From Maricurvus nonylphenolicus (GTDB lineage: Bacteria; Pseudomonadota; Gammaproteobacteria; Pseudomonadales; Cellvibrionaceae), in assembly GCF_042854845.1 (NCBI RefSeq), contig NZ_AP031498.1, forward strand, positions 3,472,001-3,536,000: 64,000 bases of DNA, given 5' to 3'. How positions within the stretch are numbered: the first letter of the stretch is position 1; every line of letters begins with the position of its first letter. Both the position numbers and the translations under genes were made by a program. This document shows, piece by piece, positions 17,367 to 25,533 of the stretch. Below the pieces are notes generated by a model. It was not told the origin of the DNA. It did no database searches and saw nothing but the letters and a program-made list of their open reading frames with translations.

Positions 17367-18107
17367 TTAAACCACACTTTCAGCTGATCCACTTTCCCCT
17401 GCAGAAACCCCATCCTTTTCTGCTGCCTTCTTAGGCCTACCACGTTTTAACGGCCTGACTCTCTGATTTGCAACTTTCTCTATTTGCTCCTTAAAAGCAT
17501 CGCCACCTAGCACTTGTCCCAATTTGACCGTCTCTGCAATAAAATCAAGTAAACGCCGATCAAACTCATAACGAAATAGCTTTCTATAAGCACTGGCACG
17601 TGATTTTGCATCGTCACCCAGTGCCCGATATAAACGGTGATCACAAATAAGATGATTTGTTGTATTACCAACATGATGATGAAACGATGACCAGGGATAT
17701 TCCTCTGGACTATCAGCTAAGCCTATATACATAGGCTTTAATTCGACATAACGGTAGCAGGTTAACAGATATGCATCGGTATCAATCAAGCTCGATTTAT
17801 ATCTTCCCCCCCACAAAGTACCTGATCTTTTATAACGATGATTTGCATACTGCACGTAACGCCGCCCCAGAGATTGCATCATCGACGAAATTCCCTGTGG
17901 TACTTTCGGCGTAGCAATTATCTGGATCGAATTAGGCAATAAGACATAGGCATGCACTTCCACCTGATATTGGTCAGCCGCCAACTTCAAGCTGTGCAAA
18001 TAGAATTCGTAATCCTCATCATCGAAGAAGCAGGCCAGGTTGTTATGACCCACCTGGACGATATGCTGAGGAATATCAACGAGATTTAAACGCGGTAATC
18101 TAGGCAT
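17367..18107 (-). CDS. REP-associated tyrosine transposase-like protein lacking HUH
   Basis: The 246-aa protein has the Y1/RAYT layout: MPRLPRLNLVDIPQHIVQVG at the start, VEVHAYVLLP, then SGTLWGGRYKSSLIDTDAYL, the tyrosine-rich LLTCYRYVELKP and the closing EEYPWSSFHHHVG. In active family members the segment after HAYVLMPN reads HVHLL (the HUH metal site). Here it is S60-I61-Q62, so both histidines are gone. The C-terminus ends in a basic RPLKRGRPKK tail. The gene is intact, so it may be a domesticated DNA-binding protein and not a working nicking enzyme. The next gene is divergent. Confidence 0.82.
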   Translation of the reverse strand: MPRLPRLNLVDIPQHIVQVGHNNLACFFDDEDYEFYLHSLKLAADQYQVEVHAYVLLPNSIQIIATPKVPQGISSMMQSLGRRYVQYANHRYKRSGTLWGGRYKSSLIDTDAYLLTCYRYVELKPMYIGLADSPEEYPWSSFHHHVGNTTNHLICDHRLYRALGDDAKSRASAYRKLFRYEFDRRLLDFIAETVKLGQVLGGDAFKEQIEKVANQRVRPLKRGRPKKAAEKDGVSAGESGSAESVV

Positions 18108-18401
18108 AGAAGCCGTGTAATCCTTACAAAAACTTAATCCCTTAGGTGACTTGCGTCACTGCTCTACGGATCAAATTATCGCAAAACGCCTATTGTTTTA
18201 TCAAGCCAAAATCTACTGCTCTTCCCTCTCATACCAATGGCTTAGCGCTTTCTTTACTCAATTTGGGATAAGCTTCACACTTTTTAATAACGATCAAAAA
18301 ATTGCGCTACTAACACGTAAATTAAGACATATTCAGCGGATAAAGATTCGAAATAAAAAAAACTCTAGGCTAGAATACCGACTGATTTAACCAGGCGCCG
18401 C
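18108..18401. other. AT-rich intergenic region
   Basis: This 294-nt divergent gap between the transposase-like gene and the phosphatase contains no convincing gene. A 79-codon open frame in it has no recognisable features. It presumably holds promoters for both flanks, but none stands out. Confidence 0.5.
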
Positions 18402-19325
18402 ATGGATAGCGCCCAAGCAAACTGGATTTGTTACATGTCTGAAGAGCAAGCTATTCGCATTGCCATTAATGGCCGCACCGATATAGGCCAGGTACGCAGC
18501 GAAAATGAAGATAGCATCCGCTGGTTCACCCACACTTCTCTCCCCTTTGGATACGTGATCGTTGCCGATGGTATGGGCGGCTATAGTGGTGGCTCTATGG
18601 CCAGTCGAATTGCCGTCGACACCATTGGCCAGCATCTTGAAGAGCTTATTAACCCAACCTTCTTAGCTTGCACACCGCAACAGCAGGAATTGATGATAAA
18701 TGCCGCTATCATTGAAGGCACCCAACTAGCCAACAGCAATATACTGCTGGCAAAACAGGAAAATGAACAGCTGGCGCAAATGGGCACAACCATAGCCCTG
18801 GCAGCCATTTGGCGTGATCAGGTAACCGTGTGCCATCTGGGTGATTCACGTGCCTATCTTTGGGACAAACAAGGATTTGTTCAATTAACCAAGGATCACA
18901 GCTTGGTTCAGGAAATGATCGATAATGGTAGCCTGTCTGAAGAACAGGCCCGCAGTAGTAACATCCGCAATCAAATCACCCGAGCTATGGGTGTTAGCCA
19001 AAATATCGAACCGAGCATTAATAGTTTCCAGCTGTCACAAAATACCCTATTAATGTTGTGTAGCGATGGGTTAACAGAATATCTGGATAACGGGCAGCTT
19101 GATTACGTTCTATCAACTCACCGCCCGGCACTGGAGTGCTGTTACCGCTTTATTGATGACGCTAACCTGCTTGGAGGCAAAGACAATATCAGCGTGGGTA
19201 TTATCGAATATACGCTGGAAAGCCAGAACGAACACACCGAACAGCAAAACCAGCAACCTTTCTGTCCACCTGGAGCGCCTCAGGAAGAGGACATTACCGT
19301 TCGCCAGGAAGCGACTGCACGTTAG
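18402..19325 (+). CDS. PP2C-family Ser/Thr phosphatase (PppA/Stp1-like)
   Basis: This is a metal-dependent protein phosphatase with the ordered PP2C motifs: DIGQVRSENED (near residue 28), VADGMGGYSGG (metal-binding Asp and Gly), GTTIALAAI, HLGDSRAYLW, LTKDHSLVQEMIDNG, RAMG, LCSDGLTEYL and GGKDNISVGII. The length of 307 aa is slightly above the usual 240-260 because of a Q/E-rich tail. In T6SS loci PppA reverses phosphorylation by the PpkA kinase (no kinase gene is in this window). ATG 18402 is used with weak AGG upstream; ATG 18435 (MSEEQAIRIAING) fits family starts at least as well. It precedes the rhs gene by 89 nt. Confidence 0.92.
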   Translation: MDSAQANWICYMSEEQAIRIAINGRTDIGQVRSENEDSIRWFTHTSLPFGYVIVADGMGGYSGGSMASRIAVDTIGQHLEELINPTFLACTPQQQELMINAAIIEGTQLANSNILLAKQENEQLAQMGTTIALAAIWRDQVTVCHLGDSRAYLWDKQGFVQLTKDHSLVQEMIDNGSLSEEQARSSNIRNQITRAMGVSQNIEPSINSFQLSQNTLLMLCSDGLTEYLDNGQLDYVLSTHRPALECCYRFIDDANLLGGKDNISVGIIEYTLESQNEHTEQQNQQPFCPPGAPQEEDITVRQEATAR

Positions 19326-19414
19326 CAGCGTTATTTGAGCGAAGCGCAATTCTTTAAACTTTCGAAGTAAACAGCCTGTCTGCAGGCATTAGAAATCTAG
19401 GGCTTTACGAGACA

Positions 19415-22400
19415 ATGGATAGTCTACACGTAAAAGATAACAAAGGTAGCGATTACCTTATTACTAAAGAAAAACCCAAGCGATTGACAGCTAACAATCG
19501 TCCCTTGCCTATGGCCAGCATGGATGACATTGGCCACTTTCTTGATCTGCTGACTCCCCAGGCACGCACCCAACTAAACCATGCATTGGATAACAAACCA
19601 CGCCATGAAATCGTGAACACCCTTAAAGGTTACGATATTTATGCAATTTCAAAAAGCGAGAAACAAAGTCTGGATAGTGAGTCAAAAACGGCACGCGCTG
19701 CCAATGGTAAAAGTCAACAAGACAACTCAGCAGGTAATTCTGACAATTTACAAAATCACGTAACTGGCACGGAAACACCCACCACGACGGCTTATCCCCA
19801 TAGTGAAAAAAGCACGAAAACCAGTAATTCATCTGCAACCACTGAAGACCCCGACAACCAGGTAGGTACGTCGCCAGCGACAGGAGACCCCTCTCCCAGT
19901 AATAGTGATACCCCCTGTGAAGGTGAACCTATCAGCATGATCAGCGGTGAAGAGCTGCTGGAGTTAACGGACTTTAACCTTCCTGGCCCTATCCCGTTCG
20001 CCTGGAAACGCACCTACCGCACCAGTAACCCCACCAACCTTGGACTGGGTCACGGTTGGAGCCATCCATTAAGCGAGCGACTGGTTATTGAAGGAAATAC
20101 TGTCGATTACCTGACCCTCGAAGGCCGCAGTATCCGCTTTACTCAACCGTCGATTGGCGAAACACGTCATAACCGCAGTGAAGACCTGGCCTTGTTACGC
20201 CAGAGTGAATTTAGCTATACCCTGATGAGCCCGACCGATGCCAGTCGCATTTTCCGCGCCGATGGCATCCATAAGCACCTACCTCTGGTAGAACTGCGAG
20301 ATAGTTTTAACAACAGTATCAATATCGACTACCAGCAGGGGCAACCACGTAAACTGGTAACCTCCTGGGGTCGCCTGTTGGATTTTGACTGTGATGAACA
20401 AGGCCAAATCACAGCGATTAAAGCGCCACAATTACAGGATGGCCCACACAGCAACGCACTGTTAGCGCAATACCATTACGATGACCATAACGATATGGTT
20501 AGCGCCACCCTACCTGGCGGCCAAACTGAAGCCTACCAGTACAACAACCATATTATTGTTCAGCGCACCACATCGTCGGGAGTTAATTACCTGTTTGAGT
20601 GGGACAAGCATACTCCTGAAGCCCGCTGCCAACGTCAATGGTCAGACGGCGCCTCAGAGACCGGTGGCGCTTACGATTACCGCTTCAAATGGCAGCCCAA
20701 GCGTAAGATAAGCTACGCCACCGACAGCAACGGCAAAACCCGCGAGTATCACTACGATGCTAAAGGCAACGTAGTCAAGGAAGTCGACCCCGAGGGAGGC
20801 GTTACCAAACGCCTATATGACTCCTACGGCAAACTCTGTAGTGAGACAAACCCAAACGGTCACACCACCTACTACCGCTACAACAGTTTGGGCAAGGTGA
20901 CACGTATCACCAATGCTCTTAACCAGACTACCCGTATTCGCTACAACACCCTGGGCCTACCTGCCCTGATTACCGATCCGCTGGGTAATCACTGGCAGCG
21001 CCGCTACAACACAAGCGGTCTCCTGACCGAAACCCGCGATCCTGCCGGTAATGCCTGGCGCTATAGTTACAACGATAAAGGCCAGCTGGAAACTATCGAA
21101 GACCCGGAAGGCGGCAAACGTCAACTACAGTGGAATAGCCAGTTTGAATTAATCAGCGAAACTGACCCCGACGGCCGCACCACTCAATACAGTTACGATA
21201 CCTGGGGCCGAGTACAACGTATTACCAATGCCGCAGGTCATGCGGCTGAATACCGGTATGATGTCGCCGGTCGACCAGTTGAAATTATTGATCACCAGGG
21301 CCTGAGTACACACCTACAGTACAATGCCAGTGGCCAGGTAACTCACCACATCAATGCCCAGGGGCAAACCACCGAATATCAATACGGTGGCTTTGCGCAA
21401 GTCGAAACCCGTATTGACGGTAACGGCCAGCGGCTTGAATACCTCTACGATCAGGAACGTAACCTAACTGGGCTCATTAATGAGAAAGGTGAACGTTACA
21501 CCCTTAAATACGACGGTAATGAACGCCTGATTGAAGAAATCGGTTTCGATGGCCGCCATCAGCACTACCGCTACAACTCGGCTGGACAATTGACTGAACA
21601 CCGCGATATGGATGTGGTGACCCACTTCAATCGTGACGCTACCGGCCGCTTACTACGCAAAACCAACAACAATGGCGATCTGGCAGAATTTCATTACGAT
21701 GCTCTGGGCCGGATGACCTCTGCCAACAACGGTGATGCGTTTATTCGTTATCAGTATGACAGTGCAGGACGCCTCATCGCCGAACATGTCGACAGTGCCA
21801 ATGCAGAGAATCAGGAAGATCGTAGCCATAGCCTGCAGCATAAATATGACAAGCGCGGTTGGCGTATTAGCACCAGCAGTGACGACCAGCATATCAGCTA
21901 CCAGCATACTCCTGGCGGACAACTCTATGGTGTCGACCATAACGGTAACCCGGTCGTTCGCTGCGAGTACGACGAAACTGGCCGTCTACGCGAAAAAATC
22001 CAGGGACAGCTCAGCAGCCAGTTTGATTACGACCCCAATGGTCGTTTAGTCCAGCAGCAGGTCAGCCATAAAGGTGACGACAACCCTGTCATCCAGCGAG
22101 ACTACAAATACAACAATGCCGGCAACCTGCAACAGGTTGAAGACCTTCTGCGGGGATTAACCCAGTATCACTACGACAACAATGATCAATTGCAGCAGGT
22201 TAAAGGGCCCATCGAAGAAGCCTTTAACTTCGATCCCGCCGGTAACCTGTTACAAAACGATCAGGGCAACGCTGGCTATGAACAAGGCAACCGCCTGCAA
22301 TTCCACGGTGATCGTCACTTTAGCTACGATAAACGCGGCAACCTGATTGAGGAAAAACACGGTAAGGGCCAGCAGCTCAGCGCCAGCTATCAATATAACG

Positions 22401-23389
22401 GCTGGAATCAGCTCATCACGGTAGAGAAAAACGGCTTTAAAACCCTCTACCGCTACGACGCCTTGGGTCGCCGTATTGGTAAAACCGTCACTCACCTGAA
22501 ATCCAAACAGCAAAAGAAAACCACCTTCTGCTGGAACGGTGATGTGCTCTGGAGTGAGACCAACCATACTCCCAAGGGAAAAATCAGTCAGCACTACCTG
22601 TTTGAGCCCAACAGTTTCCGCCCACTGGCACTGATCAAAGATGGCGAGATACACCACTACCACCTGGACCACCTGGGCACACCACAGGAAATTACCGATG
22701 CAGCCGGAGAAATTGTCTGGCAGGCACAATATAAGGCCTACGGCCAAATAGCAGGATTTTCTGAGAAACCCAAGATTAGCAACCCACTACGTTTCCAGGG
22801 GCAGTATTTCGACTCGGAGACGGGGCTGCATTATAATCGGCATAGGTACTATGATCCGGGTGTTGGGCGGTTTGTGCATCAGGATCCGGTGGGGTTACTG
22901 GGGGGTAATAACTGTTATCAGTATGCGCCTAATCCTACAGGGTGGGTGGATCCACTAGGGCTAACATGTAAAGAAGGACATGCAGTTTTAAGACTGTTTG
23001 ATAATGGCTACCAAGAAGGACATCTAACTATAGAAGTGGTACTAGGTGATTTAAGCTATGCGACTCATCAGATTATCACAGCTAAAGACAAGTCACAGAC
23101 GACTATTGTTCGAGCGGGCAGATATAATACCCAAAACCAAGTCGCTCAAGAGACCAAAATTCCTTTACCCAATGCATCAGTAGCAATTGAGTATCAGAAA
23201 AGCCTAATAAATGAAGAGTTGGGTGAATATGACATCATAGATAACAGCTGTTATTCTCATGTTTTTGATGTCTTAGAAGAAGGAGGACACAATCCAATAA
23301 GTAGAAGTAAAATTGGTTTTGCCAAGTTTATGAAGAAGAATGACTTCACCAAAATTGAAAGTAACAAAAGCTTAGAGACGGAAATGTAA
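19415..23389 (+). CDS. Rhs polymorphic toxin with cysteine-hydrolase-like tip
   Basis: The 1324-aa product has an N-terminal region without PAAR (1-80), an S/T/N-rich linker (about 82-168), a DUF6531-type start (GEPISMISGEELLELTDF, from 170), many YD repeats (YNSLGKVTRITNA, YDAKGNVVKEVDPEGG) forming the Rhs cocoon, and the core end YDPGVGRFVHQDPVGLLGG...WVDPLGL, where Rhs proteins self-cleave. The last 139 residues (from 1186) are the variable tip. It holds His1189/His1203 and NSCYSHVFDVLEEGG with Cys1279, a pattern like permuted NlpC/P60 (LRAT-like) enzymes with a late Cys. The tip DNA is AT-rich, unlike the core. Delivery by the neighbouring T6SS is inferred. Confidence 0.93.
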   Translation: MDSLHVKDNKGSDYLITKEKPKRLTANNRPLPMASMDDIGHFLDLLTPQARTQLNHALDNKPRHEIVNTLKGYDIYAISKSEKQSLDSESKTARAANGKSQQDNSAGNSDNLQNHVTGTETPTTTAYPHSEKSTKTSNSSATTEDPDNQVGTSPATGDPSPSNSDTPCEGEPISMISGEELLELTDFNLPGPIPFAWKRTYRTSNPTNLGLGHGWSHPLSERLVIEGNTVDYLTLEGRSIRFTQPSIGETRHNRSEDLALLRQSEFSYTLMSPTDASRIFRADGIHKHLPLVELRDSFNNSINIDYQQGQPRKLVTSWGRLLDFDCDEQGQITAIKAPQLQDGPHSNALLAQYHYDDHNDMVSATLPGGQTEAYQYNNHIIVQRTTSSGVNYLFEWDKHTPEARCQRQWSDGASETGGAYDYRFKWQPKRKISYATDSNGKTREYHYDAKGNVVKEVDPEGGVTKRLYDSYGKLCSETNPNGHTTYYRYNSLGKVTRITNALNQTTRIRYNTLGLPALITDPLGNHWQRRYNTSGLLTETRDPAGNAWRYSYNDKGQLETIEDPEGGKRQLQWNSQFELISETDPDGRTTQYSYDTWGRVQRITNAAGHAAEYRYDVAGRPVEIIDHQGLSTHLQYNASGQVTHHINAQGQTTEYQYGGFAQVETRIDGNGQRLEYLYDQERNLTGLINEKGERYTLKYDGNERLIEEIGFDGRHQHYRYNSAGQLTEHRDMDVVTHFNRDATGRLLRKTNNNGDLAEFHYDALGRMTSANNGDAFIRYQYDSAGRLIAEHVDSANAENQEDRSHSLQHKYDKRGWRISTSSDDQHISYQHTPGGQLYGVDHNGNPVVRCEYDETGRLREKIQGQLSSQFDYDPNGRLVQQQVSHKGDDNPVIQRDYKYNNAGNLQQVEDLLRGLTQYHYDNNDQLQQVKGPIEEAFNFDPAGNLLQNDQGNAGYEQGNRLQFHGDRHFSYDKRGNLIEEKHGKGQQLSASYQYNGWNQLITVEKNGFKTLYRYDALGRRIGKTVTHLKSKQQKKTTFCWNGDVLWSETNHTPKGKISQHYLFEPNSFRPLALIKDGEIHHYHLDHLGTPQEITDAAGEIVWQAQYKAYGQIAGFSEKPKISNPLRFQGQYFDSETGLHYNRHRYYDPGVGRFVHQDPVGLLGGNNCYQYAPNPTGWVDPLGLTCKEGHAVLRLFDNGYQEGHLTIEVVLGDLSYATHQIITAKDKSQTTIVRAGRYNTQNQVAQETKIPLPNASVAIEYQKSLINEELGEYDIIDNSCYSHVFDVLEEGGHNPISRSKIGFAKFMKKNDFTKIESNKSLETEM

Positions 23390-23737
23390 ATGGCTTTAAT
23401 TAAATGTGACAAACATGGCGAAACGGGATTCATGCCTTTTGTCTCGAAAGAACTATCAAAGAGAATTGAGTCTGGAGAACATATAAAGCATGACGACATC
23501 TCATGGATTGATGTACTTTTAATCGATGACGAAGACGGAGAGATTCTTCAAGAAATAAGGTATTGGATGTCAACCAGCTTCTTCAACTCAATTTCAGCAC
23601 TAAAAAAATACAGAATCCTTACCGAGCATGATGAAAAAGAGGTAGATCGCATACTCTCCCCGATCATAAAGGGCGGAGGCTGCTGCGGAAAATGTTTTGA
23701 TGAACAAACGGATAAAATAAGGCTAAAAGCCCAGTAA
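23390..23737 (+). CDS. Probable immunity protein for the Rhs tip
   Basis: A 115-aa protein begins at the base right after the rhs stop (TAA then ATG), the usual place for the cognate immunity gene. It is acidic (IDVLLIDDEDGEILQE), soluble with no signal peptide, and has Cys pairs (KCDKHGE near the start and GGGCCGKCFDE near the end) that might bind zinc. Its AT-rich composition matches the Rhs tip and not the Rhs core, so tip and immunity were likely gained together. Without a signal peptide it would protect in the cytoplasm. I do not recognise a family. Confidence 0.8.
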   Translation: MALIKCDKHGETGFMPFVSKELSKRIESGEHIKHDDISWIDVLLIDDEDGEILQEIRYWMSTSFFNSISALKKYRILTEHDEKEVDRILSPIIKGGGCCGKCFDEQTDKIRLKAQ

Positions 23738-23908
23738 ACCAGCTCTAAAGCAGATCACAAAACTATTTACCCCCCCTCCTTCAACATCTCATACTAAAAA
23801 GTCTTTTGCTGTGGTTAACAATTAACTTCCCAGATAACTCGATATAGCATTGAAGGGTTTAGAAAACAAACTCAAAGGTACAATTCAACTAAGTATTGGC
23901 GTTTAGTT

Positions 23909-24361
23909 TTATAGCCTAGGCACCCACCCATTGGGAAACCCCTTCATATATCCATCCCAACAACCTTTACCCCGCAGCATAATAAATTCGGTTCGAGTTA
24001 AGGGCTGTTCACAGTTAATCAGGCAGCGACTATAACCGCCATAGTACTCCCACCAATATTGATGGGCAGCAGCAGCTTCAAGCCGGGTAAAGGCTTTTAC
24101 ATGCTCTAACAATTCCGGATAGAAAGGCCAAAACGCTATAGGGCGGTCATAGCTACCAAAAGGCACCTGCTGCCAATGCCAGGGGGAGCGAATATCCTTG
24201 GTTAATCGTTGGGAAAATGCCTGGACAAAATCACAGCCTTCACAAAGACCAACAAAGAGGGTCTTGTCCTGTGAACGAGACAAAATACGAAAGACACTGT
24301 AATTGCGTTGTCGGGGATCCGATAACGCAGGACGCTGAACTTGATTAAAACGAGCGGGCAT
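23909..24361 (-). CDS. Hypothetical Trp/Tyr-rich protein
   Basis: The 150-aa product is not recognised. It has FVGLCEGCDFVQAFSQR, a Trp-rich centre (SPWHWQQVPFG, HQYWWEYYGGYSRCLI) and the ending GKGCWDGYMKGFPNGWVPRL. It has no signal peptide or clear membrane segment. An in-frame TTG at 24370 is an alternative to ATG 24361. It stands alone, convergent with the immunity gene and 60 nt upstream of nothing in the same strand except distant DUF481. Codon use looks normal, so it is probably real. Confidence 0.55.
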   Translation of the reverse strand: MPARFNQVQRPALSDPRQRNYSVFRILSRSQDKTLFVGLCEGCDFVQAFSQRLTKDIRSPWHWQQVPFGSYDRPIAFWPFYPELLEHVKAFTRLEAAAAHQYWWEYYGGYSRCLINCEQPLTRTEFIMLRGKGCWDGYMKGFPNGWVPRL

Positions 24362-24421
24362 ACCCGACAATACCTCTATCGCAATACCCTTTAAGTGTAG
24401 CTAGAAATCAGAAACCTGCCT

Positions 24422-25456
24422 TTACCACTCATAACCAATGCCCACTTTTAAACGGGTGTCTTCTTTTTCGGTTTCATCTGAAGGGATATTGTCATACTCA
24501 TAATCCAGCTGAACACCTGAAAAAACGCCGTATCCCAGGGGGAAATTAATCCCAGTAACAGCCTCAAATTCCCAGTCTTCACCACCGTCATAGGGCCACA
24601 AAAGCTGACTGCGGTGAAAGAACTCGCCAGACAAGGGTAATTTATGGCGAAAATCGGTAGCCAAACGCCAAAGGTGGCGCTCAGCATCCAGCATAGAATC
24701 TGCTGTTTCCCGATCCTCTTTAACGTAGTTAATACCAGTTTGCAGGGCTAAAGCCGTATGATCATTATCCCAGAACTGGTAGCCAATACCGGTACCCAGA
24801 TTAAAGCGACTATCAAGCTTTTTACTGTCATCCATCTCCCAGGTTAACTGGCTGTAGGCAAACCAACGCTCACTGAAAAACCAGTCAAGACGGTAGCGTG
24901 TATCCAGTTTATTTTCGCTTGCATCGTCCTGCTTGGTTTTATATTCGAACTTGGCTCCGAGCGTATGTCGATAGTCTCCTCGCCTGACTTCCGCATAGGA
25001 ATCAACAGCCCAGGTATCTTCTTCAGTATTACCACTGGCGTATTCGCCGTTAATCGCCAACTTGCCCTTAAAACTATAGGCGCCCTGGTAGTAATCTTCA
25101 TAGGGCATCATTAACTCAAGAGCAGAGAGTTTAAGCTGGTTACTGCTTTTATCCTCACAGCTGTAAAAGGTTTTATCCCACTGAATACTGTAAAGCGCAC
25201 AGGGTTTATCATGGCCATTAATTTTTAACAACGTGTGAGTTGTCAGGCTGGCAATTTTACGTTTGGGTAAAGTAATTTTCCCCAATCCCGGTGATAGCCA
25301 TATGACATTTTCTCCTTCGAGCTTAACCAGTTCACCCAACAGCTTTTCACCGGTTTTTAGGGTTAATTCTGCTGCTGACAACGGAAAAGAAAGGAAAAAA
25401 AGTACCGAAAGAATCGCAACCTGTAAGCTACGCAGCATAGTCTTGTTGAAGTACAT
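24422..25456 (-). CDS. DUF481 (YdiY-like) outer-membrane beta-barrel protein
   Basis: The 344-aa protein has a signal peptide (LQVAILSVLFFLSFPLSAAE). Next comes a small beta domain near residues 30-75 (LKTGEKLLGELVKLEGENVI, HTLLKING), and then a DUF481 barrel: GKLAINGEYASGNTEEDTWA, alternating aromatic strands and a terminal TRLKVGIGYEW ending in aromatic Trp, as outer-membrane barrels do. Function is unknown in the family (salt-induced outer-membrane proteins belong here). Its ATG follows directly after the T-rich arm of the receptor-gene hairpin and has no clear Shine-Dalgarno, so expression may depend on read-through. Confidence 0.85.
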   Translation of the reverse strand: MYFNKTMLRSLQVAILSVLFFLSFPLSAAELTLKTGEKLLGELVKLEGENVIWLSPGLGKITLPKRKIASLTTHTLLKINGHDKPCALYSIQWDKTFYSCEDKSSNQLKLSALELMMPYEDYYQGAYSFKGKLAINGEYASGNTEEDTWAVDSYAEVRRGDYRHTLGAKFEYKTKQDDASENKLDTRYRLDWFFSERWFAYSQLTWEMDDSKKLDSRFNLGTGIGYQFWDNDHTALALQTGINYVKEDRETADSMLDAERHLWRLATDFRHKLPLSGEFFHRSQLLWPYDGGEDWEFEAVTGINFPLGYGVFSGVQLDYEYDNIPSDETEKEDTRLKVGIGYEW

Positions 25457-25461
25457 CTGAA

Positions 25462-25506
25462 GAAAGGAAAAAGGCAGTGGATCAGCCGCCCTAGCTAATC
25501 CACTGC
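25462..25506 (-). terminator. Hairpin after the TonB receptor gene
   Basis: On the minus strand a 9-bp perfect stem (GCAGTGGAT / ATCCACTGC, 15-nt loop) is followed by CTTTTTCCTTTC. It begins 28 nt after the receptor stop and ends 6 nt before the DUF481 start, so it would end most receptor transcripts and attenuate DUF481. Confidence 0.75.
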
Positions 25507-25533
25507 AATGAGAGCACGATCTGGAGTTAAGAA

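Noticed and set aside
18151..18390. 79-codon open frame upstream of the phosphatase gene
   Set aside because: AT-rich intergenic sequence with no start signal and no protein-like pattern.
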